DNA of 11,610 bases from DATKEH01 sp035546355 (GTDB taxonomy: Bacteria; Acidobacteriota; Thermoanaerobaculia; Multivoradales; JAIOJS01). Of this stretch, positions 1 to 6,693 are shown in pieces. The notes under the pieces are model-generated. The model saw only the letters and a program-made list of their open reading frames with translations. It had not been told where the DNA came from and made no database searches. Position 1 is the stretch's first letter. Each line of letters opens with the position of its first letter. The DNA lies in contig DATKEH010000109.1 in NCBI GenBank assembly GCA_035546355.1, forward strand, positions 1 through 11,610, written 5' to 3'. The position numbers and the translations under genes are program-made.

Positions 1-3000
1 AAGGTCGCCGCCATCCTCGCCGACCTCGAGGCGTGGCACCGGCGGCACGGCCGGCCCGAGGCGGCCTTCGAGGCGCGCCGCACGCGGCTCGAGCAGCTGC
101 GCGCGGCGCTCGACCAGCCGGCGGACCGGCAGGCCCTCGAAGTGGAGCTCGAGAGGGCGCTGGAGGAGCTCGGGCGGCGGTTCGCGTGGTGGTCGCTGGG
201 CCTGGCGACCCTCGCCGAGTGGCAGCGCCAGGGGGAGGAGCCCGAGGCGCTGGTGCGGGCCCGCGAGACCGCCCATGCCGGTGCGCGCGCCCACCCCGAC
301 TCGGTGGGCGGCCGGCGGTCCCGGCACCTGGTCGCGGCGATCGAGGCGCCCGCCTTCCAGCTGCAGACGATGACCGCCGACGGCGCCGGCGAGCGTTCGC
401 TGCGGGTCACCCATCGCAACCTGCCGACGCTGTGGCTGCGCGCCTATGCCGTGGACCTGGTGCGGTACCTGGAGAGCGCCGAGGACTACCAGCTGCTGCC
501 CGCGTGGCGCGAGGTCCCGGAGATCCTCAGGCAGCAGCGGCCGGCGGCGGAGTGGAAGGTCGAGCTGCCGGCGACTCCCGACTTCCGCGACCACCACACC
601 TACGTCACGCCGCCGATGGAGCAGCCCGGCCTGTACGTGGTCGTCGCCTCGGCGCGTCCCGACTTCGCCCGCCGCCACAACCAGCGGGCCGCGGTCAACC
701 TGCTGCTCACCGACCTGGTGCTGCTCAGCCGGCAGCAGGGTGAGACCCTCGCGGTGCGCGCCCTGTCGGGGGCCAGCGGCGAGCCGCGGCGCGGCGCCCA
801 CGTCGACCTCTATCGCTTCGACTGGCAGGGCGGGCACCGCCGCGCCGTCACCGCCACCGCCGGCGAGGACGGCAGGGCCACCCTCGCCATCCCGGAAGGG
901 CGCGGCCACTTCCTCCTCGGCCGCGACGGCGAGCACCTGGCCCTCGACCTGACGCACCTGCGGGCCCACCCGACGTCGCGGGCGGCCCGCCGTGCCGCGC
1001 TGGTCTACACCGACCGCAGCATCTACCGGCCTGGCCAGGAGCTGCTGTGGAAGGTGGTGGCCTACGAGGACGACGGGAGCGGTACCCGCTTCACCACCCT
1101 GCCGGGTGTCGCGTTGCGGGTGGAGCTGGTCGACCCCGATGGCGAAGTGGCCGCCGCCCGCGACGTCGCCGCCAACGACCACGGCACCGCTTCCGGCGCC
1201 TTCACCATCCCGCGCGGCCGACTGCTGGGGGGCTGGCAGCTGCGCAGCTCGCTCGGCGGCGCGGCGGCGGTGCGGGTCGAGGAGTACAAGCGCCCCACCT
1301 TCGAGGTGACGCTCGACGAGCCGGAGGGCGCGCTGCGCCTCAACCGCGCCGCCACCCTCGCCGGCGAGGCCCGCTACTACTTCGGGCTGCCGGTGGCGAC
1401 CGGCGACGTCACCTGGCGCGTCACCCGGGAGCCGGTCTACCCGTGGTGGTGGTCCTGGTGGGGGTGGGCGCCGCCGGCGCCGGCGCAGACCGTGGCCGCC
1501 GGCACCGCCGCGCTCGACGCCGACGGCCGCTTCCGCGTCACCTTCACCCCCGAAGCCGACGAGCGCCAAGCCGCGACCGGCGTCAGCTATCGCTTCCGCC
1601 TGGCGGTCGAGGTCACCGACGAGGGTGGCGAGACGCGCGCCGCCGAGCGCGCCTTCCGCCTCGGCTACGTCACCGTCGAGGCCCGCATCGAGGGCGAGCC
1701 GGTATTCGCCCGGGCCGGCGAGCCGCTGGCCGTGGCGGTACACCGGGCCGACCTCGACGGCACCCCGCGCCAGGGGGCGGGCCGCTGGCGGCTGGTGCGG
1801 CTGGTGCAGCCGCAGGAGACGCCGCTGCCGGCCGACCAGCCCCTGCCGCCGCCGCCCGGAGACGGCGGCGAGGCCTACCGCACCGCTGGCGATCTGCTGC
1901 GCCCGCGCTGGGACCCCGGGTACGACCCCGCCGCCGTGATGCGCCTGTGGCCGGCCGGGGAGACGGTGGCGAGCGGCTCCCTCGTCCATGGCGACGACGG
2001 CGCGGCGGAGCTCACCCTGCCGCCGCTCGCCGCCGGCGCCTACCGGCTGCTGTACGCCACCGAGGACCGCTTCGGCGCCACGTTCGAGACGCAACGGGAG
2101 CTGGTGGTGGCGGCGGCTGGCGCCGGGCTCGCCCTGCCGGCGCTCCTGCTGGCCGAATCTTCGACGGTCGCGGTCGGCGGCACGGCCCGCCTGCTGGTGG
2201 CGTCCGGGCTGCCGTCGCAGTCGCTGCTGCTCGAGGTGCACCGCCGCGGCGAGCCGGTGGAGCGCTACCCCCTGCGCGCGGACGGCGGCATGCAGCTGCT
2301 CGAGATCCCTGTGGCCCGGGACGACCGCGGCGGCTTCGGCGTCACGCTGACGCTGCTGCGCGATCACCAGCTGGTGCAGCTCCGCGAGCGGGTCTTCGTG
2401 CCGTGGACCGACCGGCAGCTCGAGGTGGAGCTGGTCACCTTCCGCGACCGGCTGCGCCCGGGAGAGGTCGAGCGCTGGCGGGTGCGGGTCAGCGGCGCCG
2501 AGGGCGAGACGCTGGAGCGCGGCGCCGCCGAGCTGCTCGCCTACATGTACGACCGCAGCCTCGACCTGTTCGCGCCGCATCGGCCGCCCGAGGTGCTGGC
2601 GCTCTACCCCGACCTCACCGCCGTCTCGCCGCTGCGGCCCACCCTGGGATGGGGGCACCCGGTGTGGCAGGAGAGCCACCAGTGGGCGCGGCTGCCGGAC
2701 TACCCGCACCTGCGCGGCGACAGCCTCCGGCACATCTCGGGCTACGGCATCGGCGGGCCGGGGAGGCGGGGGCGCTTCGCGATCCGCGACATGGCCGCCG
2801 TGGGTGAGTCGCTGCCGGCGCCACCGCCGGCGCCGGCGCAGATGGAGAGCGTCGAGGAGCTGCAGGTGACCGCCGAGTCGCCGCGGCTGGACGAGCGGCG
2901 CGGGAGCGCCGATGGCAGCGAGAGGGACGGCGCGCCGCCCGGCGACGCCCCCGCCCCCCGCACCGACTTTTCCGAGACCGCTTTCTGGTACCCCCACCTG

Positions 3001-5280
3001 CTGCTCGACGACGACGGCGGCGTGGCCTTCGAGCTCACCGTGCCCGACTCGCTCACCGAGTGGAACGTATGGCTGCACGCCGTCACCCGCGACCTGCGCG
3101 GCGGCAGCGCCCAGGCCCGCGCCCGCAGCGCCAAGGAGCTGATGGTGCGCCCCTACCTGCCCCGCTTCCTGCGCGAGGGCGACCGGGCGGTGCTGCGGGT
3201 GGTGGTGGACAACGCCAGCGAAGAGCCGCTGTCGGGCACGCTGCGCCTCGAGCTCTTCGACCCCGAGAGCGGGGCGAGCCGCGGCGCCGACTTCGGCCTC
3301 GGCGCGGCCTTCCCGGAAGTGCCGTTCACCGTCGAGCCCGGGCGCGGCACCACGCTGAGCTTTCCGCTGGAGGTGCCGGCGGGCGTCGGCGAGGTCGGCT
3401 TCCGGGTCAGCGCCACCGCCGGCGGGCTCGGCGACGGCGAGCAGCGGGCCATCCCCGTGCTGCCGGGGCGGATGCACCTGGCTCAGTCGCGCTTCGCGGC
3501 GCTGCAGGAGGCCGACCGCGAGACCCTGCGTTTCGCCGACCTCGCCGCCGCCGACGACCCCACCCTGATCCACGACCAGCTCGTCGTGACGATCGACGGC
3601 CAGCTCTTCTACGGCGTGCTCTCGGCCCTCCCCTACCTCGTCGAGTACCCCTACGAGTGCACCGAGCAGACGCTGAACCGCTTCGTCTCCACCGGCATCG
3701 TCAGCAGCGTCTTCGCCGACCACCCGGCGGTGGCGGCGATGGCGCGGCAGCTGGCCGAGCGCGACACCCGCCTCGAGCCCTGGGTGGCCGACGACCCCAA
3801 CCGCCAGATGGCGCTCGAGGAGACGCCGTGGCTCGCCGCCTCGCGCGGCGGCGGCGGCGAGGAGCTGCTGCGGATGCTCGACCCGCAGGTGGCGCGGGCG
3901 CAGCGCGAAGCCTCGCTGGCGCGGCTGCGCCAGGCGCAGACCTCGCTCGGCGCCTTCCCCTGGTTCCCGGGCGGGCCGCCGTCGCCCTACATAACCCTGT
4001 ACGTCCTGCACGGGCTGTCGAAGGCGCTCGAGCACGGCGTCGCGGTGCCGCGCGAGATGGTGGTGTCGGCCTGGGGCTACATGCACCGCTACTACGTCGA
4101 CGAGCTGGTGCGCCACGCCATCGCCACCGACTGCTGCTGGGAGATGGTCACCTTCCTCGGCTACGTGCTGTCCGCCTATCCCGACGAGTCGTGGACCGGC
4201 GGCGTCTTCACCGCCGAGCAGCGGCGGCAGATGCTCGACTTCTCCTTCCGCCACTGGCGGCAGCACTCGCCGCTGCTGAAGGCGCAGCTGGCGCTGTCGC
4301 TGACGCGGGTGGACCGCGGCGACGACGCCCTGCTGGTGTTCGACAGCCTGATGGACTCCTCGCGCACGACCGACGAGCTGGGGACCTTCTGGGCGGCCGA
4401 GGATCGCGCCTGGCTCTGGTACAACGACACCGTCGAAGGGCACGCCTTCGCGCTGCGCGCGTTGACCGAGCTGGCGCCCGACGACCCCCGCCGCCACGGC
4501 CTCGTGCAGTGGCTCTTCCTGAACAAGAAGCTCAACCACTGGAAGTCGACCCGCACCACCGCCGAGGCGATCTACGCCCTGGTGTACTTCCTCGAGCGCG
4601 AGGGGGCGCTGGGGGTGCGCGAGGAAGCGCTGGTCACGGTCGGCCCGCTGCGCCGTAGCTTCGTCTTCGAGCCGGATCGCTACAGCGGGCGCAACCAGCA
4701 GCTGGTGGTGCCGGGCGAGGAGGTGGGCCCCTCGATGGCCACCATCGAGGTGAGCAAGGAGACGCCGGGCATGCTGTTCGCGTCGGCCACCTGGCACTTC
4801 TCCACCGAGCGGCTGCCCGCCGAGGCCCGCGGCGACCTGCTGGCGGTGACGCGGCGCTACTTCCGCCGGGTCCACGACGGGCGGGAGTGGACCCTGGTGC
4901 CGCTGCGCGAGGGGACACCGCTGGCGGTGGGCGACCAGGTCGAGGTGCAGCTGTCGCTGCGCGCCCAGCACGCGGCCGAGTACGTGCACCTGCGCGACCC
5001 GCGCGGCGCCGGCTTCGAGCCCGAGACCCTGCGCTCGCGGCACAAGTGGGACCTCGGCGTCGGCTGGTACGAGGAGGTGCGCGACAGCGGCACCAACTTC
5101 TTCTTCGAGTCGCTACCGGCCGGCGAGTACACCTTCAGGTATCGCCTGCGCGCGGCGATGGCCGGGCGCTTCCGCGTCGCGCCGGCGACGCTGCAGTCGA
5201 TGTACGCGCCGGAGTTCACCGCCTACTCGGCTGGCGCCGAGCTCGCCGTGGAGGCTGGGGCCGAGCTCGCCGTGGAGTGA
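1..5280 (+). CDS. Alpha-2-macroglobulin family protein, thioester type (5'-partial)
   Basis: Periplasmic or surface protease trap: family members are cleaved in a bait region, change shape and bind the attacker through an internal thioester. The frame is open to the left edge, so the start lies upstream; 1759 codons are visible. Counting codon 1-3 as residue 1: a helical N-terminal part (about 1-110); macroglobulin domains with the MG2 hallmark YTDRSIYRPG near 1006-1035 and VEEYKRPTFEV at 1276-1308; a Pro/Ala-rich, TonB-box-like insert at about 2728-2964 in the usual bait position; the core motif FSETAFWYP near 2968-2994; then the thioester motif YPYECTEQTLNRF, with Cys at 3658-3660 and Gln at 3667-3669. 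An alpha/alpha thioester domain follows (PWFPGG, WKSTRTTAEAIYAL), then the usual C-terminal beta domains, ending near MYAPEF. Length and N-terminal helices resemble the large (~1900 aa) bacterial type rather than E. coli YfhM. It ends with a 24-bp tandem duplication. Family assignment is firm; the actual target proteases are unknown. Confidence 0.95.
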   Translation, partial: KVAAILADLEAWHRRHGRPEAAFEARRTRLEQLRAALDQPADRQALEVELERALEELGRRFAWWSLGLATLAEWQRQGEEPEALVRARETAHAGARAHPDSVGGRRSRHLVAAIEAPAFQLQTMTADGAGERSLRVTHRNLPTLWLRAYAVDLVRYLESAEDYQLLPAWREVPEILRQQRPAAEWKVELPATPDFRDHHTYVTPPMEQPGLYVVVASARPDFARRHNQRAAVNLLLTDLVLLSRQQGETLAVRALSGASGEPRRGAHVDLYRFDWQGGHRRAVTATAGEDGRATLAIPEGRGHFLLGRDGEHLALDLTHLRAHPTSRAARRAALVYTDRSIYRPGQELLWKVVAYEDDGSGTRFTTLPGVALRVELVDPDGEVAAARDVAANDHGTASGAFTIPRGRLLGGWQLRSSLGGAAAVRVEEYKRPTFEVTLDEPEGALRLNRAATLAGEARYYFGLPVATGDVTWRVTREPVYPWWWSWWGWAPPAPAQTVAAGTAALDADGRFRVTFTPEADERQAATGVSYRFRLAVEVTDEGGETRAAERAFRLGYVTVEARIEGEPVFARAGEPLAVAVHRADLDGTPRQGAGRWRLVRLVQPQETPLPADQPLPPPPGDGGEAYRTAGDLLRPRWDPGYDPAAVMRLWPAGETVASGSLVHGDDGAAELTLPPLAAGAYRLLYATEDRFGATFETQRELVVAAAGAGLALPALLLAESSTVAVGGTARLLVASGLPSQSLLLEVHRRGEPVERYPLRADGGMQLLEIPVARDDRGGFGVTLTLLRDHQLVQLRERVFVPWTDRQLEVELVTFRDRLRPGEVERWRVRVSGAEGETLERGAAELLAYMYDRSLDLFAPHRPPEVLALYPDLTAVSPLRPTLGWGHPVWQESHQWARLPDYPHLRGDSLRHISGYGIGGPGRRGRFAIRDMAAVGESLPAPPPAPAQMESVEELQVTAESPRLDERRGSADGSERDGAPPGDAPAPRTDFSETAFWYPHLLLDDDGGVAFELTVPDSLTEWNVWLHAVTRDLRGGSAQARARSAKELMVRPYLPRFLREGDRAVLRVVVDNASEEPLSGTLRLELFDPESGASRGADFGLGAAFPEVPFTVEPGRGTTLSFPLEVPAGVGEVGFRVSATAGGLGDGEQRAIPVLPGRMHLAQSRFAALQEADRETLRFADLAAADDPTLIHDQLVVTIDGQLFYGVLSALPYLVEYPYECTEQTLNRFVSTGIVSSVFADHPAVAAMARQLAERDTRLEPWVADDPNRQMALEETPWLAASRGGGGEELLRMLDPQVARAQREASLARLRQAQTSLGAFPWFPGGPPSPYITLYVLHGLSKALEHGVAVPREMVVSAWGYMHRYYVDELVRHAIATDCCWEMVTFLGYVLSAYPDESWTGGVFTAEQRRQMLDFSFRHWRQHSPLLKAQLALSLTRVDRGDDALLVFDSLMDSSRTTDELGTFWAAEDRAWLWYNDTVEGHAFALRALTELAPDDPRRHGLVQWLFLNKKLNHWKSTRTTAEAIYALVYFLEREGALGVREEALVTVGPLRRSFVFEPDRYSGRNQQLVVPGEEVGPSMATIEVSKETPGMLFASATWHFSTERLPAEARGDLLAVTRRYFRRVHDGREWTLVPLREGTPLAVGDQVEVQLSLRAQHAAEYVHLRDPRGAGFEPETLRSRHKWDLGVGWYEEVRDSGTNFFFESLPAGEYTFRYRLRAAMAGRFRVAPATLQSMYAPEFTAYSAGAELAVEAGAELAVE
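5230..5277 (+). repeat. 24-bp tandem duplication at the end of the alpha-2-macroglobulin gene
   Basis: Two direct copies of a 24-bp unit (5230-5253 and 5254-5277) differ at one base and each encode AGAELAVE. The second copy runs directly into the TGA stop at 5278-5280. The usual family C-terminus appears to end near the MYAPEF motif just upstream, so the repeat is a small in-frame tail extension. The near identity suggests recent duplication by slippage or unequal exchange. Confidence 0.9.
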
Positions 5281-5281
5281 A

Positions 5282-6574
5282 TCACCCCGCCTCGGCGAGG
5301 ATGGTGCGCAGCAGGGCGATGTTGTCGCGGTGGCCGGTGAGCCGCGCCGTGATCTTGCCGCGGATGGGGTAGCCGAGCAGGTAGGTGTCGCCGATGATGT
5401 CGAGGATCTTGTGGCGCACGAACTCGTCGGGGAAGCGCAGCTCGGTGTTGAGCACGTTGTCCTCCCCGACCAGGATGCAGTTGTCCAGCCGCCCGCCGGT
5501 CCCCAGGCCGAGCTCGGCCATCATCCGCATGTCGCGCATGAACCCGAAGGTCCGCGCCGGCGCGATCTCTCGCTCGTAGGCGGCGAGGCTCGACAGCTCG
5601 AACTCGTAGTACTGCTCGCCGATCGGCGGCGGGTAGCGCAACAGGTAGGAGACCGCCAGCCCGTCGAACGGCTCGATCGCCAGGCACTTCTCCCCCTCGC
5701 CGCGCACCTCGTAGCGGCGGTCGATGACCACCTCCCGCCGCGGCGCCTCCTGGTCGACGATCCCCACCTCCTCGAGCACCCGGCAGAACTCCAGGGCCGA
5801 GCCGTCCAGCACCGGAATCTCGCCGTGCACCTTGATCAGCAGGTTGGTGATGCCGGCGGCGTGCAGCGCCGACAGCAGATGCTCGACGGTGCGGATGTCC
5901 TGGCCGCCGGTGGAGAGGGTGGTGGCGTAGTCGGTGTCCGCCACCCGGTCGACGTGCGCCGGGATGTGCGCCCGGGTCGGCAGCGTCAGCACGTGGATGC
6001 CGCTGTCCGGTGGCAGCGGCTGCACCGCCATTCCCGTGCGCGTCCCCGAGTGCAGCCCCAGGCCGTAGAACACCGTCCCCCCCCTGATGGTGCGCTGCGG
6101 TACCTCGCTGCGCCGCACCAGCCGCAGGGTGGGCGGCGGCGCCAGCTCCCCGGTGGCGACGAACCGCTCCTCGCCGACGGTCGGGAACTGCCCGGAGTCC
6201 TCGAAGGCCCGCTTGCGCGTCAGCGCTCCCGCCACCGCCGATACCACCTGATCGTAGGAAAGCGGCTTCTCGATGAAGTCGCAGGCGCCCATCTTGATCG
6301 CCTTGACCGCCGTCGAGGTGGTGCCGTGGCCGGAGATCATGATCACCGCCGCCTGCGGGTCGCGGTCGCGCAGCTCCTGCAGGATCTCGAGGCCGTCCAT
6401 GTCGGCCAGCCAGACGTCGAGGAAGACGATGTCCGGGGTGGCCTCGGCGTAGAGGTCCAGGGCCCGCGCGCCGCTGTCGGTGCACACGGTGCGGTACCCC
6501 TCGTCCTCGAGGATCGCCGCCAGGGTGGTGAGGATCGCCGGCTGGTCGTCGACGATGAGGATGGTCTTGTCCAT
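5282..6574 (-). CDS. lpxC: Receiver domain-LpxC fusion: UDP-3-O-acyl-N-acetylglucosamine deacetylase
   Basis: LpxC is the cytoplasmic zinc enzyme that deacetylates UDP-3-O-acyl-GlcNAc, the committed step of lipid A synthesis. This 430-residue protein has two parts. Residues 1-120 are a response-regulator receiver of NtrC/NtrX type: acidic pair D9/D10, phospho-acceptor D53 (LDVWLADMDG), S81 (MISGHG) and K103 (DFIEKP). After a linker of about 35 residues, 156-430 is a full LpxC domain: GLGLHSG at 171-177, TVEHLLSAL with catalytic Glu231 and zinc ligand His232, HKILDIIGD with zinc ligands His388 and Asp392, and TGHRDN with catalytic His415. All key residues of both domains are present, so both should be active. 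LpxC alone is usually about 300 residues; the excess is the receiver. ATG at 6574 is chosen because a promoter places transcription start near 6578, excluding the in-frame GTG at 6607. It converges on the alpha-2-macroglobulin gene with one base between stops. Confidence 0.96.
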   Translation of the reverse strand: MDKTILIVDDQPAILTTLAAILEDEGYRTVCTDSGARALDLYAEATPDIVFLDVWLADMDGLEILQELRDRDPQAAVIMISGHGTTSTAVKAIKMGACDFIEKPLSYDQVVSAVAGALTRKRAFEDSGQFPTVGEERFVATGELAPPPTLRLVRRSEVPQRTIRGGTVFYGLGLHSGTRTGMAVQPLPPDSGIHVLTLPTRAHIPAHVDRVADTDYATTLSTGGQDIRTVEHLLSALHAAGITNLLIKVHGEIPVLDGSALEFCRVLEEVGIVDQEAPRREVVIDRRYEVRGEGEKCLAIEPFDGLAVSYLLRYPPPIGEQYYEFELSSLAAYEREIAPARTFGFMRDMRMMAELGLGTGGRLDNCILVGEDNVLNTELRFPDEFVRHKILDIIGDTYLLGYPIRGKITARLTGHRDNIALLRTILAEAG

Positions 6575-6584
6575 GGCCGCGGCG

Positions 6585-6613
6585 ATTATGACCCCCGGAC
6601 CGCGCACCGTCCA
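6585..6613 (-). promoter_or_regulatory. Sigma-70-like promoter of lpxC
   Basis: Read on the minus strand, TGGACG (6613-6608, 4 of 6 matches to TTGACA) and CATAAT (6590-6585, 5 of 6 matches to TATAAT) are separated by exactly 17 bases. Such an AT-rich hexamer stands out in this GC-rich DNA. Transcription would start about 6578, only about four bases before the ATG at 6574, giving an almost leaderless mRNA and fixing the lpxC start. The match is visible in the sequence; promoter activity is inferred. Confidence 0.6.
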
Positions 6614-6681
6614 ACGCCGCGGTCGGCGCCGCCGCTCATCCGACGGCCCGCCCCTGGGCCGTGAGCAGCCCTCCGTTCTAG

Positions 6682-6687
6682 TACCAT
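6682..6687 (+). promoter_or_regulatory. Possible -10 element for a leaderless hydrolase transcript
   Basis: TACCAT (4 of 6 matches to TATAAT, keeping the TAnnnT pattern) ends six bases before the ATG at 6694, which would put transcription start on or beside the start codon. There is no Shine-Dalgarno sequence before this ATG, consistent with leaderless initiation. No convincing -35 box is seen at 16-18 bases upstream, so this is a weak call. Confidence 0.35.
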
Positions 6688-6693
6688 CAGCCG

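Larger units (their letters stand above)
6575..6693. other. Divergent intergenic region between lpxC and the hydrolase gene
   Basis: This 119-bp gap is the only sizeable non-coding stretch in the window. It separates two divergently transcribed genes and holds the promoter-like elements listed separately. I see no clear inverted-repeat operator or riboswitch in it, and no Shine-Dalgarno sequence ahead of either start. Confidence 0.7.

Noticed and set aside
1047..4658. Two long plus-strand frames (1047-2807 and 3060-4658) within the alpha-2-macroglobulin gene
   Set aside because: Low-complexity Arg/Ala/Gly-rich translations with no domain motif; the frame carrying MG2, core and CTEQ motifs is the real one.
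5270..5300. Terminator hairpin between the convergent alpha-2-macroglobulin and lpxC genes
   Set aside because: Only one base separates the stops and no stem followed by a T-run is seen on either strand.
6575..6607. Start of lpxC at the in-frame GTG 6607, adding 11 residues
   Set aside because: The start would fall upstream of the predicted transcription start near 6578, and receiver domains begin directly at MDKTILIVDD, matching ATG 6574.
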